In this document: one piece after another, positions 52,612 to 61,869 of the stretch
Position numbering within the stretch: position 1 is the stretch's first letter
How the letters are laid out: every line of letters starts with the position of its first letter
Assembly (NCBI GenBank): GCA_013298595.1
Contig: JAAFIG010000002.1
Location: 1 to 64,000, forward strand
Origin: Deinococcales bacterium
Lineage (GTDB): Bacteria; Deinococcota; Deinococci; Deinococcales; JAAFIG01
Direction: 5' to 3'
Length of the DNA: 64,000 bases
Notes under the pieces: model-generated
Databases searched by the model: none
The model's input: only the letters and a program-made list of their open reading frames with translations
Told to the model about the DNA's origin: nothing
Made by a program: the position numbers and the translations under genes

Positions 52612-54432
52612 ATGAAATTACTAAAATATTTGGTGCTGGTCAGTTTAAGTTTAATTGTGGCGTGTGGTGAATCACCTAAACCACCTGAACTATTAACTGT
52701 TACTTTAACCTCGAGTGAATTAAACCCAGCTTTGAACTCGAGTGTGACGTTCACAGCAACAGCAACGCCCACAGGTAAAATTGTGAAACTCGAGTTGCTG
52801 GAAGGAACAACTGTTAAAAAAATTGTGAATAATGCAGCGAACCTCGAGCAAAACGTTTTGATGGATGTTGCTGGTAAGCGTTCTTTTACCGCTCGAGTGA
52901 CCGATTCGGCTGGAGTGGTGACGAGTAGTGCAGTGGTTGAAGTTGTAACTGCGCCTGCGCCTATTGCTGTTACACTGACCCCAACTTTTTTAGAAACAAC
53001 TGCTTTTTCTCGGCTGCAATTCCGTGTCACTGCTGCCCCAGCCAATAAAGTCAAAAAACTCGAGTTGCTAGAGGGAGCAACAATTCTTAAGGCTGTAGAT
53101 AACGCTGCAACTTTCGATTTTGCAATTACTTTGGGCGGTGTAGGTAAGCAGTCTTTTAAAGCGAGAGCAACTACTACTGATGACGTGGCGGTAAACAGTG
53201 CTGTTGTTGAAATTAATGTTACACAACCAATCAATGCTTTGGTGCTAAAAGGAGGAATAGGTCGCTCGGGTTTTATGGCTACTGGTGATCTATCTGAAAT
53301 TTCTGCAACTGTTACATTTAACAATCCAGCGTCTGTGATTCAGGAAATCGAGTTTTTTGACGAAACAGGTTCACTAGGTAAGGATATAAGTCAGCCAATA
53401 GCACTTGATTTCCCACTGACTTTTACCACCATTGGTGTTCGCAATTTTCGAGCAGTTGCCAAAGATCAATTCGGTACAACAGTTGAAGGTTCTGTTCAAA
53501 TAAAAGTCGTTGAGGCTTTTGGTTTTTTACGTGCAAATCCACAAGAAATAGGAGTGGGTGACCCAACTACACTGGTGTTAGAACAAAGCCTTGGGAATGG
53601 CAGAATTACCAAAGTAGAATTCTTTGAAGGTACAACCCTTTTAGGTACGGATTCCAGAGAACCATTTGAACTGGTGGTTGATAATTTCACAACAGTTGGT
53701 TCTCGAGATTTTAAGGCTGTTGTAACCGATTCAAGTGGTCTAAAAAGCGAAAGTTCTACTTCTGTAAAAACATTACCCTTTGTACTTAATGTCTCAAATG
53801 ACCGTTTTAACGATTTACTTTCTCCAGATACAGCCATTTTTACAGCAAAATACACAGGTAACACTTTTGGATTGGATTTAGCAACGAACTTTAGCATTCT
53901 TAAATCCGATGGCAGTCCAGCACCAACCGATGGGAGTTTGGGGAAATTAGAAATTATTCCCCAAGGAGCTATCAATGAAATTAGGAAAATGCGTTATGTG
54001 CCACCAACCATTGCTACAGATGATGTAGATTTAAGGATCAAAATTAAAGCAACATCCGTACTTGATCCGAGTCAAAGCATCGAAACTGATTTACGAATTC
54101 GGAAAAAGGGAACGGTTTTTGGCATTCAAGTTTTTACTGATCCTGTAGCACCTCTAAGAGTTAATCGACCTGCAATAGTCGGTGCTAACCTATTAGGAAC
54201 TGAGGGAAATGTAACTAACAAAATCCTTTTTACACTTTCAGATTTTACTCGCCTTGGAACAGTTGCGTGTGCACCACCTGAACAGTGTGCCATCGATATT
54301 GAATCTGATACCATTATCGCTAGAAAATTCCTTTTCACACCAACGAAAACGGGTACTCTTCAATTCAGTGGACAAAGTGTAATGAATGCGGGGACTGGTA
54401 ATCCTTCTAACCCCATCCAAATCCTGCCGTAG
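52612..54432 (+). CDS. Ig-like modular lipoprotein 5 (long form)
   Basis: A predicted 606-residue lipoprotein (lipobox IVAC), the longest of the family. It has four Ig-like modules: the shared first module, a second copy of the same type (VTLTPTFLETTAFS..., about 120-210), then two FEGTTLLG/FKAVVTDS-type modules. The shared C-terminal region with PAPTDGSLGK, DPSQS and RKKGTVFG follows. The extra modules look like duplication of the first. GGAGG precedes the ATG at 52612; the longer frame from 52555 spans the promoter and is not used. Confidence 0.8.
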   Translation: MKLLKYLVLVSLSLIVACGESPKPPELLTVTLTSSELNPALNSSVTFTATATPTGKIVKLELLEGTTVKKIVNNAANLEQNVLMDVAGKRSFTARVTDSAGVVTSSAVVEVVTAPAPIAVTLTPTFLETTAFSRLQFRVTAAPANKVKKLELLEGATILKAVDNAATFDFAITLGGVGKQSFKARATTTDDVAVNSAVVEINVTQPINALVLKGGIGRSGFMATGDLSEISATVTFNNPASVIQEIEFFDETGSLGKDISQPIALDFPLTFTTIGVRNFRAVAKDQFGTTVEGSVQIKVVEAFGFLRANPQEIGVGDPTTLVLEQSLGNGRITKVEFFEGTTLLGTDSREPFELVVDNFTTVGSRDFKAVVTDSSGLKSESSTSVKTLPFVLNVSNDRFNDLLSPDTAIFTAKYTGNTFGLDLATNFSILKSDGSPAPTDGSLGKLEIIPQGAINEIRKMRYVPPTIATDDVDLRIKIKATSVLDPSQSIETDLRIRKKGTVFGIQVFTDPVAPLRVNRPAIVGANLLGTEGNVTNKILFTLSDFTRLGTVACAPPEQCAIDIESDTIIARKFLFTPTKTGTLQFSGQSVMNAGTGNPSNPIQILP

Positions 54433-54468
54433 TTCATACCCATAGCTCGAGCTTTATCAAGCTAAGTA

Positions 54469-54492
54469 TCCCCTCGAGATTGAAAGTTCGAG
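54469..54492 (+). terminator. Imperfect CTCGAG terminator hairpin after lipoprotein 5
   Basis: CCCCTCGAG followed by ATTGAAAG and TTCGAG. The stem is only partial compared with the copies at 41101 and 55597. Confidence 0.3.
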
Positions 54493-54498
54493 TTGAAA

Positions 54499-54532
54499 CG
54501 TTACAAGGTCGTTATCACAGCGCAAGTAGCGT
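54499..54532 (+). promoter_or_regulatory. CGTTAC-type direct-repeat promoter of lipoprotein 6
   Basis: CGTTAC at 54499, CGTTAT at 54510, 11 nt, TAGCGT at 54527-54532; GAGG and the ATG follow. Confidence 0.65.
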
Positions 54533-54556
54533 TTGGTTGTGCTGATAGAGGTTCTT

Positions 54557-55561
54557 ATGAAATTACTAAAATATTTGGTGCTGGTCTGTTTGAGTTTAAT
54601 CGTGGCGTGTGGAAAACCACCAACTGTTGGGATACCAGACTCAACACCGCCAATAGTTACACTCGAGGCAGCCCCAGTCGTGTTAACAGCTTTAGGTGTA
54701 ACCACTTTAACTGTGGCGGCTGTTGATTTAGAAAGTGGTATTGCTAAAGTTGTTTTTTCAGAAGTGAAAACCACGGGCAATGAAATTCTAAGTGAAGACA
54801 CAACTGCACCTTTTACATTGGATGTGACATTCACTGAATTTACGACCAGAAATTTTTTAGTTACTGCTTTCAATAGGAATGAACAAACTTTAACTGCTAA
54901 AGCCTCAATAGCAGTAACAGCAACAACAGAAGTACCAACCACGCCAGTTGTGACGCTCGTAGCAACGCCTGACCGTGTAATTGTTGGGAGTCCAATTACA
55001 AAAATTACACTAAAAGCAAAAGCCGAAGCGATTGGTGGCATTAAACAAGTGCAGTTTTTTGCTTTGGATGCCACAGGTTTTATTTCACTTGGTACGGATT
55101 TTGATGCGCCTTTTGAATTAATAACTTCAGCAGGTTCTCAAGTTGGTTTTCAATCCTTCAAGGCAGTGGCAACCCATAAATTAAATGCCAATTTAACTGG
55201 CGAGGGTATTACAACCATTACACGAGTTGCCGAAAAACCATTTACAGCCGACGTTCTTTTTGGATTAGCCATACCTGGAGAAATTGGTTTTGTTGCTGGT
55301 CATACTTTGAGGTTTAATTTCAACATCTTGGATGAATTCGGACAATCTGTTGGTAGTCCAGAAACTGGTGTGCAAAAAGTGGAATGGTTTCAGAATCCAG
55401 ATACCCTCATCGGTTCAAAAACCAGTGCGCCATTTGAAATACTACATTCCCTACCAATACAAGGCACAGGAATGACTACTCGAACTTATAGGGTGCGAAT
55501 AACAAGCAATGCAGGTCAAGTTGTTGAATCTGCACCTAAGGGCATACAAGTTACGAACTAA
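54557..55561 (+). CDS. Ig-like modular lipoprotein 6 (short, divergent)
   Basis: A predicted 334-residue lipoprotein (lipobox IVAC). The promoter and signal peptide are shared with the family, but the modules differ: three Ig-like units (about 28-125, 130-235 and 240-334), the last with VQKVEWFQNPDTLIGSKTSAPFEIL. It lacks the large shared C-terminal region. This shows that the 5' end is a common cassette attached to different exported domains. GAGG precedes the ATG at 54557. Confidence 0.78.
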   Translation: MKLLKYLVLVCLSLIVACGKPPTVGIPDSTPPIVTLEAAPVVLTALGVTTLTVAAVDLESGIAKVVFSEVKTTGNEILSEDTTAPFTLDVTFTEFTTRNFLVTAFNRNEQTLTAKASIAVTATTEVPTTPVVTLVATPDRVIVGSPITKITLKAKAEAIGGIKQVQFFALDATGFISLGTDFDAPFELITSAGSQVGFQSFKAVATHKLNANLTGEGITTITRVAEKPFTADVLFGLAIPGEIGFVAGHTLRFNFNILDEFGQSVGSPETGVQKVEWFQNPDTLIGSKTSAPFEILHSLPIQGTGMTTRTYRVRITSNAGQVVESAPKGIQVTN

Positions 55562-55596
55562 CCGCAATTTTGAGAACACTATTTTGCTTGTTCTAA

Positions 55597-55627
55597 ATCC
55601 CCTCGAGATTTACAGGCTCGAGGGGAT
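55597..55627 (+). terminator. CTCGAG-stem terminator after lipoprotein 6
   Basis: ATCCCCTCGAG and CTCGAGGGGAT, a perfect 11-bp stem around ATTTACAGG, followed by TAAATTT. Confidence 0.65.
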
Positions 55628-55697
55628 TAAATTTGGAGTTTTAAAAAATACTTTCTCTGACTGTTAAATCTCGAGTATGAGAATACTTTTCTCGAAA

Positions 55698-55731
55698 TGT
55701 AACAGCAACGTTACTGGGTCTCGAGTACGGT
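55698..55731 (+). promoter_or_regulatory. CGTTAC-type direct-repeat promoter of lipoprotein 7
   Basis: TGTAAC at 55698, CGTTAC at 55709, 11 nt containing CTCGAG, TACGGT at 55726-55731. Nearly identical to the site at 33645. Confidence 0.72.
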
Positions 55732-55754
55732 AGCCGAGTGACAACGGAGGTCTT

Positions 55755-57287
55755 ATGAAATTAGGAAAATATTTTGTGCTGGTCGGATTAAGTTTAATCG
55801 TGGCGTGTGGAAAACCACCCGAATCACTAACCGTTACTTTAACCTCGAGTGAGTTAAACCCAGCTTTTAACTCGAGTGTGACGTTCACAGCAACAGCAAC
55901 ACCCGCGAGTAAAATTGTGAAACTCGAGTTGCTAGAAGGGACAACTGTTAAAAAAACCGTGAATAATGCAGCGAACCTCGAGCAAAATATTGTCATGAAT
56001 ATAGCTGGTAAACGCTCTTTTACGGCTCGAGTGACCGATTCGGCTGGGGTGGTGGCAAGCAGTGCAGTAGTTGAAGTGAATACCAAAGCACCACCAGTGG
56101 TCACGCTAACCGCATTTCCCAATACAATAGCGGTTAACACCACAAGCGTTTTAATCGCTTCGGTTGTTTCAAATAATGGGATTAAAGAAGTTGAATTTTT
56201 TGAAGGAACAAAATCTTTGGGTAAAGATTTAGTATCACCATTTGAAATGCCTGTCAATGATTTTGTGAGTTCTGGTCTTCGGGAATTTAAGGCTGTTGCA
56301 ACAGATAATTTCGGGCTGATAGGTCAAGCAGGTGCTTCTGTTACCGTTGTGAGTAGCAGTTTACCTTTTGTTACCCTAAAAGCATCTCTAAAAGAGGTTT
56401 TTGTTGATGGTTTAAGTACCTTAACCGCTTCGGTAGTGGCAAGCAGTGGTGTTAGTGAAGTCGAATTTTTTGAAGGAACAAAATCTTTAGGCAAGGACTC
56501 GAGTGTTCCGTTTGAATTGGTAGTTACTGATTTTACAAGTGTCGGTTCTCGAGTTTTTAAGGCAGTCGCAACGGATAACAATGGACTTAAAGGCGAGGCT
56601 TTAACTTCGATTGCTGTTTTAGCGAGTAAGCCAACCAGTTTCAAGTTGTTTGCAGATAAATTTTTGGTGCGTTCTGGGACCGTTACTTTAAATCTTTCAC
56701 CTGATGTACTTGAATTAGAAGTCAAATACGAAGTTGGTACTGTTTCAAAACAAACAACATGGACATTGACTGTACTTGATAGCAATATTGATGGAGATTT
56801 TGGAACAATTGTTGCTGTGCCTGGTGACCCCAATGGGTTGCGTTCTTCTAAAGTACGATATGTGCCTCCTGCATTTCCAGATTTTGATGGTTTTATTAAT
56901 ATTTTGATAGAAGCAAAAAGTGTGCAAGACCCTAACCAAACCGCTCGTGCTTTGTTCCCAGTCCGTAAAAAAGGAACACAAACAGGAATTATCTTGGTTA
57001 CATCTCCAGCTAATGCTTCACCAAAGCTTAATGTACCAATCTCAATTAACATACGAACAGTTGATCAGGTTGGAATTGTTAAAAACCAAGGGATTTGGAA
57101 CTTCCCAGATTCGAGTTCTGGGACTCTCTCGTGCGATCCTTCCGTGGATTGTTTCTTCACAGAACAGGGTGAAATTGTAAGTCCACGGGTTCTGTTCACG
57201 CCACTAAAACTAGGTGCAGTCAGCATAACCGCAAACAGTTTACACGATGGAGCATTTGCCAAACTTGATTTAACCGTTGTTCCGTAA
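55755..57287 (+). CDS. Ig-like modular lipoprotein 7
   Basis: A predicted 510-residue lipoprotein (lipobox IVAC) with three Ig-like modules: the shared first unit, a unit with GIKEVEFFEGTKSLG, and a third unit almost identical to the second module of the gene at 42707. The C-terminal region is shared with 42707 and with the fragment at 40845 (KKGTQTGI, PDSSSGT, RVLFTPLKLGAVSI). It is the clearest example of module shuffling in the cluster. It ends 42 bp from the convergent STAND-BTAD gene, with a terminator hairpin between. Confidence 0.82.
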   Translation: MKLGKYFVLVGLSLIVACGKPPESLTVTLTSSELNPAFNSSVTFTATATPASKIVKLELLEGTTVKKTVNNAANLEQNIVMNIAGKRSFTARVTDSAGVVASSAVVEVNTKAPPVVTLTAFPNTIAVNTTSVLIASVVSNNGIKEVEFFEGTKSLGKDLVSPFEMPVNDFVSSGLREFKAVATDNFGLIGQAGASVTVVSSSLPFVTLKASLKEVFVDGLSTLTASVVASSGVSEVEFFEGTKSLGKDSSVPFELVVTDFTSVGSRVFKAVATDNNGLKGEALTSIAVLASKPTSFKLFADKFLVRSGTVTLNLSPDVLELEVKYEVGTVSKQTTWTLTVLDSNIDGDFGTIVAVPGDPNGLRSSKVRYVPPAFPDFDGFINILIEAKSVQDPNQTARALFPVRKKGTQTGIILVTSPANASPKLNVPISINIRTVDQVGIVKNQGIWNFPDSSSGTLSCDPSVDCFFTEQGEIVSPRVLFTPLKLGAVSITANSLHDGAFAKLDLTVVP

Positions 57288-57299
57288 AACATCCTTTAG

Positions 57300-57325
57300 C
57301 CCCTCGAGCCTTCAATCTCGAGGGG
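57300..57325. terminator. CTCGAG-stem terminator between convergent genes
   Basis: CCCCTCGAG and CTCGAGGGG, perfect 9-bp stem around CCTTCAAT. Palindromic and placed between converging genes, so it can serve both directions. Confidence 0.6.
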
Positions 57326-57328
57326 GAG

Positions 57329-60300
57329 TTAATCAAGAAAATCTTGCCATGTGGCTGGTAATTCAACACCAATCTCGGCTTGTTTAACCTTACCAAGGTT
57401 GTAAATGTGCAACATGGTTGTGACCTGATTTAAGTCCTGAAAAATACGTAAACCCAAACGCAGAAACTCGAGGTTATACGCATCCATTTCCAGTAAAATA
57501 CGGGTTAATTTAGGGGTGTGTTCGTTACGATTTTTTTGGAATTCCAAAATATCTTGGTGTAATGTTTGAATTAATTTCTCTCGGATACTCGAGGGGTGTT
57601 CGTTACCTAAATCGTGAATGTAAGCTCCTCGCCATAATTCTGGGTTGTGGTGCTTTAAGTAATGTTCGACATCGGTTTGAATGTCTTTGAGCACATACCC
57701 ATGTTCGGTGCGCAAAATAATGTCGTTACCAAATAATCCACGAACGCGGTAGATCAGTTGTTTTAAGGCGGCATTGGCTTGGTTCTCTTCGATGCTTGGG
57801 TAGAGTACACGGATTAATTCGTGGTTTTGTAAAGCAGGGTGTTGTTCTATTTTGACTTCGAGCAGTAACACCAGCAGTTCTTTGGCTTTGCGTCCGCGTT
57901 CACCTAAAGCTTTGCCTTGCCAGCGCATTTCGCCTAGCACTTCTAAAATTGGTTTGTAATTGGGTTGGGCTGCACCAAAGTAACGGTGGTGTAATTGTAC
58001 TAACCAGCCTTGTTCGGTTTTTTCGAGGTGTTGCCGAAGTTTTTCGGTATTGCTGGTGTTGTTAAAACGCGTGTGTTCAAGTGCAACTAAATCTGGGCTG
58101 AATTCAAAGTACATTGGGTTTTTCATGGCTAAAGCTGTTTGGAATAGAATTTCGGCTCGAGATTTTTGTCCTAATTTTTCGCAAGCCAAAGCATGAATTA
58201 ATTCGCTTCGACTATTATTTTTGCCCCTGATTTGGATGAGTTGGACTCGTAACTCGAGGGCTTTGCTGGGTAAGCCAAGGGTTGCTTCGATAAAGGCTAA
58301 GGTGTGCATCGCGCCGCTTAACAATTGGTTGTCTTGGCTTTGCGTTGCGCGTTGTATGGCTTGTTCTGCGTGGTACAAAGCGGTGCTGTAATCTTGGTGT
58401 TGCCAGTGTAGCAAGGCGGTGAATCGCTCGAGGTAACAGCAGTAATGGATTTGTTGGTTGCGTTCGAGTACCAGTCTGGCTTCGCGTAGCAAGTGTTCGG
58501 CTTGGGTTGGGTTGCCGTGTTGCAAAGTGTAATACCCCAGCTCGGATTGGCGTTGGGCGTACAAAACAGCCTGACCTGATTGCGCTAGTAATTGTAGGCT
58601 CTGTTGAATATCGCTAATGGCTGCTTTAGGGTTTCCTAAGGCGCTGTGGGCGTAAGCCCTGAGCTGATGCGCTCCTTCGAGCAAATCTGGGTATGCGGTG
58701 GTAGTAGCAATAAAAGCTGTGCATTGGTCAATGGCTGTTTGCCATTGGTGTTGGGCATGAACAATAAATAAAGCGGCGTATTGCAATTGGGCTAATTCGT
58801 ACTGGCTTAAAAACCCGAGGGCTAAACCTTGGTTAATCACGTTTTGGGCTTGTTCAAAAGCAGCCTCATGCACACTGGCTCGAGCTACGGCTCTGGCTAC
58901 AGTGGCAGTGGGTATTTGTTGTTGCATGGTGGTTTGCCAAAAAATCAGTAATTCGTTGTGTTGTAATCCTCGGTGCAGCACAATGATCTGGCTTTCATGC
59001 CAGATTTCGGTTTTGGGCTGCATGGCAAGTAAGGCTTTTGCTTCGATGTTTTTACCAAGCCGTGCCAGAATTTCGATGTGCAATTGCACAATTTCTGTTC
59101 TATCGGGTGCGTATAAAGTGGCTTGTTGGATCATACTCAGGGCTTCGGATAATTGATATGGTTGTACCCATTTGGCAGCAATAAATAATAAATCGGCTGG
59201 TGATTGCTTTAACAAGGCAACTTCGGCTTTGGCTTGGGCTGTGCTGACCAATTGCATTTGTAACCGAGCCGCACTTAACCAATCTTGTAATTCAACAGCT
59301 TTTACCACGGCTTCTTCGAGATGAGCTAAATGCGTGGCAGCATCTAAAGCAGCCCATTGTAAAAGGTCAGCAGCGGCTATTGGGTCTTGGTTTTTGAGGA
59401 TTGCAAATATTTGCTGAGCTAAACTGGTGCGCTCGGTCGTATCCGCTATTTCCAGAATCACTTCACGGAATAATGGATGGGCAAATTGGGCTTGTCTGAG
59501 AATACCTAAACGCTCAAGTTGCTGAGTGACACTGGTCATTTTGTGTTTACTTAACCCACTGCTTGTTTGCCAAATATCATTGCGTATTTGCGAACCAAGT
59601 AATGCTGCGCTGCATAAAGCTTGGCACATGACAGGGTCTCGCATGGCGGGTTCTAAGGCTTGTTCGATCAGCACTTCGACTCGAGTTGGCAATTTTGCAT
59701 CATTGGGTTCTCGCCAATGCCAAGTGTGTGTGTCGTTCCAGAGATGCCCAAAACGAATTAGCCATTTAAAAAATTCGAGTGTAAATAATGGATTACCAGC
59801 CGTTCGGGCATAAATCCATTGACTCGCAGCACTCGGTACTAACCAGCCCATTTCTTTCTCGAGCAAGGCTTGGGTCGAGGTTTGGTTTAAGCGTGGCACC
59901 GCAATGGTGTTTATTGCAAAATCAGGTGGTACTCGGCTGCTGATGACCACACCAATACCTTGGTTTTTTTGTATTTCTGTGCTTAGTCTTTGCCAAAAAA
60001 TTTGTTGCGCTGCACTGGCTTCATGAATATCTTCGATCACAAAAAGACAGGGTGATAACTCGAGTAAAACAGCGATTAAACTCTGAATCAGAGCTTCTTC
60101 GTTGTTTTGCTTGGTTATTAGCACCGACCAAGCGGGTTGTAGCACTTGCGGTAGTACCTCGAGTAATTGTGTGGCTTTGTTTTTTGTGGCATGAACCCGA
60201 AAGCAACGGTATGGCAATAACCGAATTGTTTCGGTTATTAAAAATGATTTCCCTACACCTGCTTCGCCCCACAGCCAAACCACTTGACTTGGATCGGTTT

Positions 60301-60334
60301 TAGTTAAACCTTGTAACCCTTGGATCAAATTCAT
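57329..60334 (-). CDS. STAND ATPase-TPR regulator with C-terminal winged helix and BTAD, second copy
   Basis: A 1001-residue paralogue of the gene at 44096 with the same domain order. Walker A GEAGVGKS is near 23-30 and Walker B FVIEDIHEA near 98-106. Sensor-like ATPase and helical regions are followed by TPR-type repeats (about 330-780), a winged helix (about 795-885) and BTAD (about 890-1000). The two copies bracket the lipoprotein, ccm and di-haem genes from 47 to 57 kb. No ribosome site is seen before the ATG. It is divergent from the zinc-ribbon gene. It may control the same CGTTAC sites in response to a different ligand. Confidence 0.87.
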   Translation of the reverse strand: MNLIQGLQGLTKTDPSQVVWLWGEAGVGKSFLITETIRLLPYRCFRVHATKNKATQLLEVLPQVLQPAWSVLITKQNNEEALIQSLIAVLLELSPCLFVIEDIHEASAAQQIFWQRLSTEIQKNQGIGVVISSRVPPDFAINTIAVPRLNQTSTQALLEKEMGWLVPSAASQWIYARTAGNPLFTLEFFKWLIRFGHLWNDTHTWHWREPNDAKLPTRVEVLIEQALEPAMRDPVMCQALCSAALLGSQIRNDIWQTSSGLSKHKMTSVTQQLERLGILRQAQFAHPLFREVILEIADTTERTSLAQQIFAILKNQDPIAAADLLQWAALDAATHLAHLEEAVVKAVELQDWLSAARLQMQLVSTAQAKAEVALLKQSPADLLFIAAKWVQPYQLSEALSMIQQATLYAPDRTEIVQLHIEILARLGKNIEAKALLAMQPKTEIWHESQIIVLHRGLQHNELLIFWQTTMQQQIPTATVARAVARASVHEAAFEQAQNVINQGLALGFLSQYELAQLQYAALFIVHAQHQWQTAIDQCTAFIATTTAYPDLLEGAHQLRAYAHSALGNPKAAISDIQQSLQLLAQSGQAVLYAQRQSELGYYTLQHGNPTQAEHLLREARLVLERNQQIHYCCYLERFTALLHWQHQDYSTALYHAEQAIQRATQSQDNQLLSGAMHTLAFIEATLGLPSKALELRVQLIQIRGKNNSRSELIHALACEKLGQKSRAEILFQTALAMKNPMYFEFSPDLVALEHTRFNNTSNTEKLRQHLEKTEQGWLVQLHHRYFGAAQPNYKPILEVLGEMRWQGKALGERGRKAKELLVLLLEVKIEQHPALQNHELIRVLYPSIEENQANAALKQLIYRVRGLFGNDIILRTEHGYVLKDIQTDVEHYLKHHNPELWRGAYIHDLGNEHPSSIREKLIQTLHQDILEFQKNRNEHTPKLTRILLEMDAYNLEFLRLGLRIFQDLNQVTTMLHIYNLGKVKQAEIGVELPATWQDFLD

Positions 60335-60445
60335 TGGTTTAAGTCTACTGTTTGAAGCTAATAATTAGGTGATTTCTCATCTTAGCTATTTAGTCGCGGT
60401 GCAAAACCCTTACAAAAAATGTGTCTATAACAAGTCCAATCAAAA

Positions 60446-60479
60446 TATAACAGCAACGTTACTGGCACTCGTTTAGGCT
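60446..60479 (+). promoter_or_regulatory. CGTTAC-type direct-repeat promoter of the zinc-ribbon gene
   Basis: TATAAC at 60446, CGTTAC at 60457, 11 nt, TAGGCT at 60474-60479. AAGGAG and a GTG start follow. Confidence 0.68.
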
Positions 60480-60499
60480 CTGACCAAGGAGCTAATGCC

Positions 60500-61318
60500 G
60501 TGCAACCACAACCCGCTGTTCAATACCGAATCTGTCCTTTATGCGCTCGAGCAGTGCCGATGACTTCCACCGAGCATCATTGTATCAACGATGGGACAAA
60601 ACTGCTTGAAGCCTGTCCGCGTTGTCAAACCAGTATTCATTCGCCATACACGCTGCATTGTGGTTCGTGTGGTTTTGAATTCGCCCAAGCCGAAAAGAGT
60701 TTTGCACCGTTTGATGTTTTGCCACCGATTGTAGCTAAACCTAAACCTCGGCGCATTCGGGTGGTACTGACAATAACGACTTGTTTTGCTGTGCTGATTG
60801 GTATTTGGGGTTTAACAAATTTTGAATTTGTGCCACAAAATCTGAAAACAGTTTTTGTTGGTCGAATACCCACTTCCGATGCCCTGATTGCTATCGCTAC
60901 CCAAGAACAACGGGTGATTGCTTATGTCTGCGATGGCAAAACCATTAACGAATGGTTCAAAGGCAAAATCAATACCGATAATAGCCTCGAGTTACATTCT
61001 AAAAATGGGGCAACTTTAACTTTGCAATTAAATCAAAAATCGGCTCAGGGAACACTTGAACTAAGCTCAGGCAATTACGTTTTTAGTGCTTTACCCGCTC
61101 GAGAAAAAGCGGCTTTTTATCGTAGCGAAGGTACAAATCGTGTGGCTGGTTGGGTGATTTTACCCAATGGCACCACCAAATCAGCTATTCGGATAAATCA
61201 AAAAATTTTTGCTGCCCCAGAAATCAACACACCTAACACCATTTTGCAATTACAGCAATTAAATCTTCAACCTGCTGTGCAAATTAATCCTAGCCTTCCA
61301 AACAGTTACCCATTTTAG
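60500..61318 (+). CDS. Zinc-ribbon membrane protein with an exported beta domain
   Basis: A 272-residue protein. The cytoplasmic N-terminus has two zinc-ribbon-like modules: CPLC with a later HHC, then CPRC with CGSCG. One membrane helix follows (about 88-105). An extracytoplasmic domain (about 125-215) is shared with the lipoprotein at 40119, with VIAYVCDGKTINEWFKG and a FSALPA end. The start is a GTG after AAGGAG; an out-of-frame ATG at 60495 gives only a short peptide. The layout suggests a sensor or assembly protein linking cytoplasm and periplasm. Function unknown. Confidence 0.7.
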   Translation: MQPQPAVQYRICPLCARAVPMTSTEHHCINDGTKLLEACPRCQTSIHSPYTLHCGSCGFEFAQAEKSFAPFDVLPPIVAKPKPRRIRVVLTITTCFAVLIGIWGLTNFEFVPQNLKTVFVGRIPTSDALIAIATQEQRVIAYVCDGKTINEWFKGKINTDNSLELHSKNGATLTLQLNQKSAQGTLELSSGNYVFSALPAREKAAFYRSEGTNRVAGWVILPNGTTKSAIRINQKIFAAPEINTPNTILQLQQLNLQPAVQINPSLPNSYPF

Positions 61319-61372
61319 TCTTGCCGCCCTCTCAGCCTCTTATTTAGAGGAATACACCACTCGAGGTACAGT

Positions 61373-61840
61373 ATGAAACCCATTAGTCGTCGCACCGCCC
61401 TGAAGCAATTCGAGACCATCGGCACAGCCATTATGCTTAGTCAGGTCATTCCGTTGGCAATGGCTGCCCCAGCTAAAGTCAAAATTACTGGCTTAGATAA
61501 ATTGTTAAAAGACAACACCACAGTTGCTTTTGAATTCGATAATCAAAAAGCACTAGCAGCACGGATTGCTAAACCAAAAGGTGAGAAATTACCAAGTCAT
61601 GTTTTTGAAATAAAAACCAGTGCCGAAACTTTTTATGTCACGGCGTACAACACTGTTTGCACCCACGCAGGTTGCGAAGTGGCAAAACCCAGCACCGACT
61701 ATCACCTCGACTGCCCTTGTCATGGTAGCCGCTTTGCCATAGATGGTTCGGTTGTTGGCGGACCTGCCCGTCAACCTTTGCGGGCTATTGAATTAAAACT
61801 CGAGGGGGACACTTTATACGCTGTTGATTACGTGAAATAA
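61373..61840 (+). CDS. Rieske [2Fe-2S] protein with Tat-like signal
   Basis: A 155-residue exported protein. The N-terminus SRRTALKQF plus a hydrophobic stretch looks like a twin-arginine signal, fitting export of a folded iron-sulfur protein. The cluster-binding pairs CTHAGC near 96-101 and CPCHGS near 114-119 are complete. It would transfer electrons outside the cytoplasm. No cytochrome b gene lies beside it, so it may serve another oxidoreductase rather than a bc1 complex. GAGG upstream of the ATG is distant and weak. Confidence 0.88.
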   Translation: MKPISRRTALKQFETIGTAIMLSQVIPLAMAAPAKVKITGLDKLLKDNTTVAFEFDNQKALAARIAKPKGEKLPSHVFEIKTSAETFYVTAYNTVCTHAGCEVAKPSTDYHLDCPCHGSRFAIDGSVVGGPARQPLRAIELKLEGDTLYAVDYVK

Positions 61841-61869
61841 AAAACTTTTGAACACCTCCGAGGTACACC

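Noticed and set aside
33645-57325. Repeated segments as a CRISPR array or tandem satellite
   Set aside because: The repeats are promoters, signal-peptide cassettes and terminators of separate genes with irregular spacing, and no cas gene is present.
61373-61840. Rieske subunit of a bc1-type complex
   Set aside because: No cytochrome b or c1 gene is adjacent; only the Rieske fold itself is supported.
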